This document shows positions 1 to 58,900 of a DNA stretch of 64,000 nt, piece by piece. Numbering within the stretch: position 1 is the stretch's first letter; every line of letters begins with the position of its first letter. The DNA comes from Antilocapra americana (lineage: Eukaryota; Chordata; Mammalia; Artiodactyla; Antilocapridae). Position numbers and translations under genes: made by a program. The stretch is taken from the NCBI GenBank assembly GCA_007570785.1, contig ML661900.1, forward strand, positions 4,980,864 to 5,044,863, in the 5' to 3' direction. The notes under the pieces are model-generated. The model was not told where the DNA came from and made no database searches. It saw nothing but the letters and a program-made list of their open reading frames with translations.

Positions 1-277
1 AACGTCAAATTGTTTTTCAAAGCTGTCCCAGTTTATTTCTGTTTACTGCAGCACTGTATATTCCTGTCATTGCATATCCTGATCAATACTGATCATTCAT
101 CTCTTGTCTGTTCACTCTTTTTTGTAAAAATATAAGAAATTTGTGTTTTGCCCTTTTTAATTATGAAAGTAAATGTCACTGTTTTAAAAAAAATGATATA
201 ATGTGACTTGTTCCTCTCAGCCCTCAGACTTAACCCCACTGTGTGCATTTCTCGGGTATTCAGAGTTTTCTCTGCAT

Positions 278-546
278 ATGCTGCTAAGTCGCTTCAGTCG
301 TGTCTGACTCTGTGTGACCCCATAGAACGGCAGCCCACCAGGCTCCCCCGTCCCTGGGATTCTCCAGGCAAGAACACTGGAGTGGGTTGCCATTTCCTTC
401 TCCAATGCATGAAAGTGAAAAGTGAAAGTGAAGTCGCTCAGTCGTGTCCGACTCTTCGTAACCCAATGGACTGCAGCCTGCCAGGCTCCTCCGTCCATGG
501 GATCTTCCAGGCAAGAGTACTGGAGTGGGGTGCCATTGCCTTCTCT
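278..546 (-). mobile_element. BOV-A2 SINE (two A monomers)
   Basis: Two related units of about 120 bp follow each other, each with the ruminant BOV-A signature (a TCGTGTC-GACTCT block, then a CTGGAGTGGG block). They are joined by a GTGAAAGTGAA-type linker, which is the dimeric BOV-A2 structure in reverse orientation. Confidence 0.88.
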
Positions 547-735
547 GTCTCTGCATATGCAGACATGTTTATTTACCTTGCTGATTATCTAGATGCACTT
601 CACTCTACATAATTTAGGCCATACAGTGTATACTGTTCTGTTATTTCTTTTCACTTAATATGTAGTGGACAGCTTTCCACCTGAATATATGTATAGATCC
701 AAGTAATTAACAAATATATGTATATATTTATTTAC

Positions 736-893
736 TCGTCTGCCCCAGGTCTTAGAGCATGCGGGATCTTTAGTGTGGTATGTGAACTCTTAGTTGTGGC
801 ATGTGGGATCTAGTTCTCTGACCAGAGATTGAGCTCGGGCCCCCTGCATTGGGAGCTTGGAGTCTTAGCCACTGGACCACCAGTGCACATCCC
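736..893 (-). mobile_element. CHR-type (tRNA-Glu-derived) SINE
   Basis: Contains the diagnostic reverse-orientation blocks for 'ttagttgtggcatgtgggat' and 'cactggaccaccag'. These mark cetartiodactyl tRNA-Glu SINEs. Moderately decayed. Confidence 0.75.
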
Positions 894-987
894 AAGTGAT
901 TTTTTAAAAAATATAATATTCCATTCCAGGTCAGTCAGAACCATAACTTATGTAACTAGTCTAGAGAGGCAGGCACAGGTTGGGCTG

Positions 988-1112
988 GCATAGGAGTTCC
1001 CTGGTAGCCTGGTGGTTAGAATTCTGGGTTTTCACTGTTGTGCCACAGGTTCAGTCCATGGTCAAGGAACTGAGCCCCTACAAGCCGTGTGGTGCAGCCA
1101 GAAAAAAAATGA
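988..1112 (+). mobile_element. CHR-type SINE
   Basis: Begins with a 'gagttccctggtagcctgg' head, has a B-box-like 'ggttcagtcc' and ends in an A-rich tail. Confidence 0.75.
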
Positions 1113-2116
1113 AGTAAAAATGAAAAAATAAAGTTTGGCTGATACTGGTAATATAAATTGGTTTAATCTTCCTTGAGAGTGATTTGATAGTTTGTATCAG
1201 AGTTGTTACTTTTTTAGCTAGAAATTCCATATCTAGGAATTTATTATAAGAAACAATCAAGGAAGAGGGAAACCTGGATGAAGTAGGAAATGGTAATTTC
1301 TTAGCTGTCACTCCTCCACTGGATCTCACCTTCCAGCATTATAGTGCCTTCCTATGGGGCCGGGTGGGGCAGTCTGAGGACTGCTACAGATCACATTGTT
1401 AGATTAGGACTTGGAGGAAAGAAAGGTGGTGTGTTTTCCTTGGGTGATTACTTTTGTCTGAACTAGTTCACAACTTACTCCTACACCTGGGATAATCACA
1501 TTTATTCCTATACCAGAAACTATAATATGCTCTTATAAAACCAGCCATCACAAGTATTTGTAAATGCTAGTTAAGTCTTACAAAAACCTGTTCAGTATAT
1601 GCATGTTGTAATATAAAAAGCTCAGAAACACATAACTCTTCTTACAAGTGTTAGAGCTTTTCGAATCGTCTGAACAGTTTCTTTTTACTCCTTATGTTTA
1701 TTGTTTCTGTGGATTTGTAAATTGTCGCTCTGTTTCCCACCTTCTGCTCTGCCCAGGATAATCTTTGTAAATCTGTGGGGACTTGGGGAGAAAAATTCTT
1801 AAGTTGTAGTACTTAGTTTACATTGTTTTGAAGTGTCGTGTTATTTAGTCGCTTACCTTGGAGATGTGGCATATCAGATGTATTGTCCTTAGTTGTTTTC
1901 TGTAGTGATTAAAGTTCTGAAATAGGAAAATTTTTAAAGCTTTGGAAATTTTATATAACAGTTCTTGGCAATAGAAATAGAAGGAAAAAGGCTTGTACTT
2001 CTATTTTAGCCCTAAACTTTTAAGAGGACAAGAGAGAATAGATAAGAAATGTTTCATGTTAGACCGCCAACAGTTTGGAAAATTTTAAAGTTTTTTATTT
2101 TAAAAGTAGTTAATAA

Positions 2117-2178
2117 GGGGAATTCCCTGAGTCCTAGTCCAGTGGCTAGAGACTTAGAGCTTTCACTCCAGGAACAAA
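2117..2178 (+). mobile_element. CHR-type SINE fragment
   Basis: A short head fragment (ggaattccctgagtcctag) with degenerate internal sequence and no tail. Confidence 0.45.
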
Positions 2179-2307
2179 TAAGAATATACAGAATAAATAG
2201 AACAAAGTAAAATATTCTCTAACCCTGCTGTCACAAAATAAAATGGTCACATTTTACTATATATTTATTGTCTAGGATTTAACATTTTATTGTGTTTTTT
2301 TTCTGAA

Positions 2308-2525
2308 TGTCAGTTTTTTAAATTCTAGTATAATTGATTTGCAGTGTTGTGTTGGTTTCAGATGTACAGCACAGTGTGTGTGTGTATAGGATTTTTTTCC
2401 ATTACAGTTTATTACCAGATCCTGAGTATAGTTCCCTGTGCTGTACAGGAGGTCTTTGTTGGTTATCTGATTTATATATATAGTATATGTATATGTTAAT
2501 TCCAAACTCCTAATTTATCCTTAGT
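2308..2525. mobile_element. LINE-1 3'-region fragment
   Basis: Resembles the artiodactyl L1 3' region ('ttccctgtgctgtacagga', 'tttgttggttatctgattta'). It includes a short TG run and a TA-rich stretch. Identified by recall of the repeat, not by alignment. Confidence 0.6.
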
Positions 2526-2949
2526 GTATTATATATACTGCTTTGTGTAATGTGCTTTAAAAAATTATTTAAAAGTTTAAATCCATATGCAACACATGAA
2601 TACATTCAGTTTATGGATTGTGAACATTTTTAAGTGTTAAAATATTTGCCTCTCTATCAGTGCTGTTCAAACTGTGGTCCACAGATGGCTGATGTGAATA
2701 CTTTCATACTAGTCTGTAATGAGATAAGTACAGAAATGGAGTGTTTAGAAACTTCTTTAGCAATTGGACATTGTAATTTTATGTCTGTAAAACCTTGTAA
2801 TAAAAAACAGAGGCTTATGTATTTTTATCTCACATTATATATAGTAATTCGTTTTTATTGTATTTCATAAAAGTAGTAGTCCATGAAGGATCAGAACTTA
2901 AGAAGCAAGAAAACCTGGTCCTTCACCACAGATAGTTTGAGCTATATAA

Positions 2950-40518
<37,569 letters not shown>

Positions 40519-41311
40519 CTGCAAAGCCAGAGCAGATAACTGGAGGGGGGTGGTGTGTGTGGGGGCGTGTGTACTCGCACACACTGAAGAAACAAGGAAG
40601 ATGCCTTTCAAGCCTCACTGGGCCTCTCTGGGACATGGCCACCTGATCTGTGCGTGGCTGGTGCAACCTGGCACCAAGTGGGCTACCTATAAGGAACGTG
40701 TGATCCCTTACAAAGCCGGAGTTGGAACTTTTCCCAGGGGTTTTGGGTATTAGCCTTCCCTGGAGGGGAGGAAACCCACGCAAGCACAGGGACACGCAGC
40801 TTGCACACACCAGCAGAGTGGAGCCTGGAGCCTCCTGGGGCGACCTTCAGTGAGGGAACCGGATGCTGTTCATACCTGGACTGGATGGGCGCGCATCGAC
40901 TGACAGACTCAGAAGGAGTCAACGCTTAAATGGATTGTAACTCTGATGGTCACTGCTCCTTTCCTCTTTCCCCCCAAAAAGGAAAAAAAAAAAAACTGGA
41001 TTGGATTTTTTTTCCTGGTCACTTGAGCACATCTAGATCACCCATTAGGTTTTCTCTGGGACCTGCAGTTTGGCTTTGGGATTGATCATCTTGTGGATTT
41101 GATTCCTGATGAATACCTTGCTGCCCACCCTTTCTTCTCTCCTCTGGTTCTCAGCCTCAACAAGTTCAAATCAGTCGTCCTTTTTAGCTCCCGTGGAACT
41201 GTTTTGTACCTGCTTCTTTACTAGTCTACCCTAGTGCCATCCACCAGCTTTACTCACACACATACATACACACACACAAACACAATTTTAACTTGGTTTT
41301 TCTTTTTTTTT

Positions 41312-41328
41312 TGTAAATAATGTACATA
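41312..41328 (+). promoter_or_regulatory. SIN3A: Two adjacent Pumilio response elements (3' UTR)
   Basis: TGTAAATA at 41312-41319 and TGTACATA at 41321-41328 both fit UGUANAUA, with one base between them. They lie just upstream of the proximal poly(A) signal. Confidence 0.6.
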
Positions 41329-41341
41329 CTGTCAATTTTTT

Positions 41342-41347
41342 ATTAAA
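41342..41347 (+). terminator. SIN3A: Proximal poly(A) signal ATTAAA
   Basis: ATTAAA about 820 nt after the stop codon, followed by T/GT-rich sequence (tttgatgtgct). Confidence 0.55.
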
Positions 41348-41538
41348 AGAAATATGCTTTGATGTGCTAGCATAACTGCTCTAGCTTCTTGTGTACCATA
41401 GTTCTATGTGGCTTCAGATTTAGTACCTATGAACAGATGTACAAGACATTTATTACACTTTTTACCAAAGGGAGTTACCGTTGTAGTACTTTTGTGTAAA
41501 ACTTGTCTTCCTTCTTGCCCCAACTTTTTTTTTTTTTT

Positions 41539-41546
41539 TGTAAATA
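41539..41546 (+). promoter_or_regulatory. SIN3A: Third Pumilio-type element
   Basis: TGTAAATA overlapping the distal poly(A) signals. It is present only in the longer 3' UTR form. Confidence 0.45.
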
Positions 41547-41577
41547 AATAAAGCTTGGTTCTTACTTAAGGAATAAA
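41543..41577 (+). terminator. SIN3A: Distal poly(A) signal cluster
   Basis: AATAAA occurs at 41543-41548, overlapping again at 41547-41552, and at 41572-41577. Either may set the distal mRNA end. Confidence 0.55.
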
Positions 41578-41589
41578 CTCTCAACACAA

Positions 41590-43430
41590 GTCCCTTGTCC
41601 TCATCAGAGAATACTGTGAAGCAGGGATTTGGGCTTCGGTTCCTTATCTACATACAGTACAAAAACAGGATTTTGCTTTAGTTAGCAGTCAGTTGTACTT
41701 GTCCCAAATCAAAATATCTCAGATTTTTAAAATAGAATCATTCATTCTTTTCGTACATATTCTACCCCCTTATTTCAGCTGTTTGGAAATATTTTTATAT
41801 ATGAGTATGTTGTGCAGCTGTATAGTTTGTGCTTCTCTATTTTTTCTTACCTTTACTGGAAATAGGAGTGAACAGCTTAAATACCAAACCAGTGTTTGAA
41901 AGAAGTGTGTGCAGTGTGTGGTATAAATGGGGTTAGGAAGGAGAAGACTTCCATTAGCAACTGCAAATGGAATATATACATATATATATATATTTTTTAA
42001 TTACACAAATTTAAAGCAGCAGATATTTAAACATGAGTGATTAGGATTTTTGTATGTGGGCAGCCTGGCTTTTGAACCCCTCCCAGGACTTTGATGAATT
42101 TTTCTCCAGCAACCATTACTCTAGTCAAAGTAAACAAACAACAGTGTTCCTATGTGGTTTTGTTTGCTTTTTAATTAAAAATCCTTAATATCACCACCAC
42201 AAAACCACAAATATTTTTGCTCTGGACTTCCCTTACAAATGGTAAGCTTATCTGATTTTTAGACTTTTTTGTTGGGGGGTGGTGGGCAGTGGAGGGATGG
42301 GACAAACTTACAGGAGACTGAGCTCACCTGCGAAGTGGGCAGGAAAGGCTTGTGGGAGGAGATTCTGGTGAAACTGCAGCACTGCCTCACTTGGAAGGTG
42401 GAGTGATACTGATGGGTTGGGTAGGATCTTCAGGTTTTCCACCAGTAACTCAACCCATCCCCATCTGCTTGCTTAAGAAAGATCATGTTGACTTGGAGTT
42501 AATAGGGGGAACTGATTGAACCTGACCCAGGCAGCCCCAACTATTGCTGTGTCTGCAGAAGGTTATGTCCAGAGCAGCTGCCTGCAGGTCAGGATAGGGT
42601 TTCAGGACCAATCCTACAAGTGCAACCAAAAGAAGGGAGCTTCACCTACAGCCAAGATTTACAAACAGCATTTTTATGCCTCCTGCCTTCTGACATCTGA
42701 GCTCCAAGCTCAACTCGGCCTATCTTACAGCAACAAGTTATATTTTTAAGTCTCGTTTGGTATTCTGTACTTAAGTCACCTTTCCCTATGATTTGCATTT
42801 GAAATGTAAACTTGGTCAGAATTTCTATTAAAGTATCAGGGGTCGGTAATGTTGTGTATATACTTTTCTTCCTAATGATTTTATAGAGGAAGATTTCATC
42901 CCATTCCTAGGAGGGAGGTGGGGGAAAGCTGCCAATAGACTACCAGAGTAACATGAGGATGAAATTGGAGGTGTTTCTGGTATTATGGCATCTCTGAACT
43001 CATCAGTCCCTGTAGAGAAATGCATTATTCTGTTAGGATCATCAATTCTATTTCTAATCTGCCATCTCAAAGTTTCTGGCGATGGGCAGCAATTAGCCAT
43101 ATACATAAAATAGAACACGTAGTAGAGGAAGCTGAGGTTACTGGGGTATAAAGTACTCCCTATTTAACAAACACCTGCCGAATGGCTTGAAAGCATTGGT
43201 TCCTGGCGCCACCTTAATCAAACACAAGGACCATCGGCAAGGAGGTTCCGCTTGTAGCTTCCGAGACTAGGTGACCTGCGTCTGCAGCAACCCAGGCTCC
43301 CACCAGTCGTGCCTTCGGTCTGTCTCTGTCCTAGGCTTTTCTCAGAATCAAAGCGAGAGACTTTCTATTTTACTTAAGGATTTGCCCAGTTGGGACCAGC
43401 TCGTACCGAGATAAGAGTAAATAAAGCCTC
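41590..43430. other. SIN3A-MAN2C1 intergenic region
   Basis: About 1.8 kb between the SIN3A 3' end and the MAN2C1 CpG-rich promoter. It contains a TA-rich microsatellite near 41969-41995. I see no conserved coding frame and no clear SINE. Composition changes from AT-rich to GC-rich after about 43190. Confidence 0.6.
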
Positions 43431-43492
43431 AGAAGCGCAGCTTTTAGCTTTCAGCTCGCTGCTCCAAGTTCGGAGCAACGGGGCATCACTGA

Positions 43493-54957
<11,465 letters not shown>

Positions 54958-55049
54958 GTCCTTAGAGTGGGGTTTTGTTTGTGGAAGGCTTTGGCAGCGC
55001 CTCAGTTCTGCCTCCTGAGCCTGAAGCCAGGCTCAGTTACCTCTTAAGC

Positions 55050-55055
55050 AGTAAA
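55050..55055 (+). terminator. MAN2C1: Candidate MAN2C1 poly(A) signal AGTAAA
   Basis: A variant signal about 93 nt after the MAN2C1 stop, with no better signal nearby. Confidence 0.4.
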
Positions 55056-55265
55056 CCCTTGGCTCAGGAACCCTGCTGGTAGCCCCTGCTCAGTCCCCTC
55101 AGGGCCTCCCCTCAGGCTTTGGGGGGACGGTTTTTAACCCCAGGCATTTGGGGGTAGGGGCAAGACCTAAGGTTATCAGTGCATGCAGCGTCTGGATTGC
55201 AGCCCCCATGAGAGAGACCTGGCATACTGGTGCCCCTAAGCTGACTGAAAGACCAGGATACAAGA

Positions 55266-55381
55266 CTGTGTTCTGGGACTTCATGGTAGTCCAGCAGTTA
55301 AGACCATGCACTTCCAATGCAGGGGGCGTGGGCTCAATCCCTGGTCAGGGAACTTAGAGCCCACATGGGGGAAAAAAAAAG
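55266..55381 (+). mobile_element. CHR-type SINE
   Basis: Forward: 'gggacttcatggtagtccag', 'ggctcaatccctggtcaggg' and an A9 tail. It separates the two convergent genes. Confidence 0.85.
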
Positions 55382-55704
55382 GGTGCTTCCCCCTGTACAC
55401 ACAGATAGAGGGCTTGGGGCTGAGGAGGAGGCCTGGTGGGTGGGTTCTGGCTGACCCCCACTAGGAGGAGAGCATTGACTAGTCTGGACTAGGCTAGGGG
55501 AGCAGCCACAGGCCCTGAGGAGTCCTGGACTGGAGGAGCTGTAGAGTCTGGGCTAGCTGGGCAGGGGAGTCTCTGCACCACCCATGAGGGGCCGTCCCTG
55601 CAGAGGCCATGGCCCTCCTGTCCTCAGGACTGGGCAGCAGGCCCTTCACATTCAGCCTTCCCAGACCTTTGGAAGCCAGCCCAAGAAGTGCCAAGAAGTT
55701 CAAG

Positions 55705-55718
55705 TTTATGCGTTTACT
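55705..55718 (-). terminator. NEIL1: Candidate NEIL1 poly(A) signal variants
   Basis: On the minus strand AGTAAA (55713-55718) and CATAAA (55705-55710) lie about 180-195 nt after the NEIL1 stop. No canonical signal is visible. Confidence 0.35.
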
Positions 55719-55897
55719 AAAAATTAGCATTTTTCACATGGGCTTAAAAAATGAGGATAGTGGGGTACGATTAAAAACATAATTGTGTAGGGAATGGCCG
55801 GAGTCTGAGCATCCAGTTCCCTGCAACTTCCAGGAAGCCACACAGGCCCAGATCCAAGGTGCCAGAAGGGGTGGATACAAGCAAGAAGAGCCTATTG

Positions 55898-55968
55898 CTA
55901 GGAGGCCGAGGTCCCCTCAGGCTCCAAGGATGGGGTGTCAGCCTTGATCTTTTGGGTTCTGCGGCGGC
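55898..55968 (-). CDS. NEIL1: NEIL1 last coding exon
   Basis: Residues 369-391 (GRRRTQKIKADTPSLEPEGT, then SAS), stop TAG at 55900-55898. Acceptor ttcccccag-type on the minus strand. Confidence 0.95.
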
Positions 55969-58900
55969 CTGGGGAAGGACAGGTGAGACGGCAGTCCCAG
56001 GCCAAGGACTCCCCAAGAGCCTCCCTCCTGCCTTTGTCCACGTGTTCCTCCCACCCACACTGCCATCCCTTCCTCTCCTGGGGAGCTCACTGTGGTGGGC
56101 CATCCCTCCCCAGAGAAAGTTGCTGAGGAAAGCCCACCTGAGGTTGCTGGTCGCCGCCTCCTCTTCCCTTTTTCAGGGACTGGGGGTGCTCCTGGGTCCT
56201 GCTGGAGGCTGGTCCCCTCAGGCACCTGGGCTGTAGTCTGTTTAGGAAGGCGTTTCTGTGCCCTTCGTATCCTTGAAAGGGCCTTGTTTGGAGATGGAGG
56301 GTCCTGGGTAGAGAAGACATAGGTCCCTGAGGAGCCCAGCAGGTCGGGTGGGTGAGGACCCACCTTTGCCCTCCATTGTCAAAGAAAGGAGCTGCCTGTG
56401 AGCCTGGCCTGGGAGATGTGGCCGGACTAGGAGAGTGCAGGGACGGAGAGGAGCAGGGAGCCATACCTCCACTCCATCCTCAGGACCCTGCTGTGCTCCC
56501 TGGGACTTCTTCTTCTTGCGGGACTTGCCCCCTGCGGGACATGGATGCTGATGAGCTTGGAGGGTCCCATGGCCTTGGCCCCCTTTCTCTAGACTCCCAC
56601 ACTCCCACTCTGGAGTGACTCCCAGGGCTGGAGTGGGGGACTGGGATGAAGAAGGGTGCTGTAGCTCTTGCACAGCTAGTTCTTCCTGCTGTCTTGTTAC
56701 ATCAGGAGTGGTTTACCTTTGGGTGCCAGGGGTCCAGGATCCCCCTAAAATGGAATCAGGAGAATTCAGGAGTCAGCCTGGCAGGGGTAGTTTCCTTGGA
56801 GAGGCAGAATCACACCTGTCCTTCCAGATCAGTGAAGCCTTTCCCCAAAGAAGCCTGACTGTCCCCTCCCCACCCCCCAGGTCAGTGCCAGCAGCAAGGT
56901 CCCCTTGCTCTGGGGCTGCTCCACTAGCGGGGACCCTAGGACTCAGAAGAGGGGCAGAGCACAGCACAGGGAAGGCTTAGACCCTCAGGACCAGTGTGAT
57001 CCCAGGTCTTTCCATTCCACCAGCTTCCTTGGGTCTCTGTTTGCCTGTACAAGCACTGGAGCCCAAACCTGGAACCAGATGGTGCGGCCATGCCGGTCCC
57101 GCAGGGAGCTCATGCCCGGTGCGCTGTAACACCGCAGCCAGGCTCGGAAGGCAGCAAAGTCCTCCTCCCCGCTCTCCGACCAGTAGCCTTTGCCCCCTGT
57201 GGGACAGAGGAACCAGGTGGAGATCAGAGGGCTGACTTAGGCTGGGAAGAGGGGGAGCCCAGTTAGACCTGGCTCAATCCTCAGCTTCATAAGCTGATGG
57301 ACCGAGTCAGGGGACCAAGGCTCTCCCTCCTCCAGCTGTGTGACCTCAAGCTGGTGTCTTCCCCACTCTGGGCCAAGGTTTTCCCATTCTGAAGTCAGAT
57401 TAAGAATCCTTGCTGCCTCATGGGCAGCTCAGGAGACATAGACACCCAACAAGTGAAGATTTGTGAAGAAGGGGTAGTCCATTTAGAAATGACTAGGTCA
57501 ACAAAACTTCCATTCTCCAGGCAGGAAACCAAGCCCAGGGTCAGGAACTGTCCTGGGTTACATGATATGCCAAAGCAGAGCTAGCCAGCCATCTTTGCCT
57601 CCCAGGCCTCACCCAGCTGGACCACTTCCTTGGGCACCGAGTGGCACAGCTCCAGCAGGTCGGGGTTCTGCAGCTTGGCCCTGATCTTCTGGCTCAGGGT
57701 CAGGTCCGGGCTCTGGAGAAGGGGCAGGTGTAGCACCTGGATGTCAGCATGAGGCAGTGCTGCTCAGAAGGCAACTGACCCCTCAGGGAACAGACCCCTT
57801 CTGAGTCTGGCAGGACACGGACAGTTCCTCGGCACCCCCCGTCACCTCCCACACGCGTGCACACACACACATTGTAGACACAGGCTGGAAGTGAGAAGGG
57901 ACCTGCTCGAGCTGAGCCGCAGACACCTGACCCAGCCCTGACCCTCGTCCGCCTGCCTGACAGGTACAGGCGCATCCCTCCCGGCGCCCTCACCGGCCTG
58001 TGCTGCTGCAGGGCCTCCAGAACTGTGCGGGCCTTCTCGAAGGGGGGGATCCTCAGCCTGCAGGGAGGTGGAGAGGGGTGCTAAGCAGAAGGGAACGTGA
58101 GCACACCCACACACCCCCACCCTCATTCCCAAGGCCTGCCTGCTGACCGGTACAGGATCTCCGCCCGCAGATAGTTGCCAATGCCATTAAAGAACCTCTG
58201 GTCCAGCAGGGCCTCACAGATGGGTCGGTCAAAGGCCTTGTCTGCTAGGTTTCGTAACACATTCTCCCTGGAGGGACACAGTCCAGGCACATAAGACCCA
58301 TTCTGCCTGCCCGCCCCCCACCCCCCCTGCCTCCCAATGGGGTAGGGGAGAGAAGCTGGGGGAAGCAATTTCTGGGTGCAAGGGAAAGAAGTCCCAATTT
58401 CCCATTATCCCAGCCTCCGTGGTATTTGGCAGCGGGAACCTCCATTTTCTATTAAATGGGAACAACAATGTGGGATTTCAATTCATTACAAAAGGTTAAA
58501 AATGCCAATCTAAAGGAATATGCTCAAGAAAACATTTGAATCTATGTATGTGGTTTGCATGTCACCAGAGTGGCTCAGATTCAAGATACTGTTGGGAACA
58601 AGGTGGTCACAGGACCTCAGGTGTGCCTGCAATCTGGAACTCCCTGTCTAGGACTTCTAGTTGCTTAGACATGAAGATTTGACATTGGTGGGGTCAGCTC
58701 TTTTCAAGATGCTGAAGATCTTCCAGGAAGCTGGCACTGGCTCTGTTTAGCAGGAGTGAAGGGGGCAAGTCCTGGCTGGTGAGTGCCCCAGCACCCCTAC
58801 GGGTCTCTCCTCACCACCATGAAGAGGAAATGAATCTTGCTTCTTTGAGAAAAGGGTCATGACAAGACTGGCTCAGTGTTGGGCATGAGAAGCAAATTAT

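Larger units (their letters stand above)
40519..41585 (+). other. SIN3A: SIN3A 3' UTR
   Basis: Follows the TAG stop without a further intron. It carries a CA-rich run (41262-41285), poly-A and poly-T stretches, three Pumilio-type elements and several poly(A) signals. The end depends on which signal is used: about 41365 for ATTAAA at 41342, or about 41590 for the distal AATAAA group. Confidence 0.75.
54958..55897. other. Convergent MAN2C1/NEIL1 3' ends
   Basis: Shared 940-bp interval between the two stop codons. It must contain both 3' UTR ends. No canonical AATAAA is seen for either gene; AGTAAA variants lie at 55050-55055 (+) and 55713-55718 (-). A CHR SINE lies in the middle. Confidence 0.75.

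Noticed and set aside
208..612. A 134-codon open frame on the plus strand, with antisense frames
   Set aside because: It lies almost entirely within a BOV-A2 SINE. Such repeats routinely give spurious open frames, and no conserved protein is visible.
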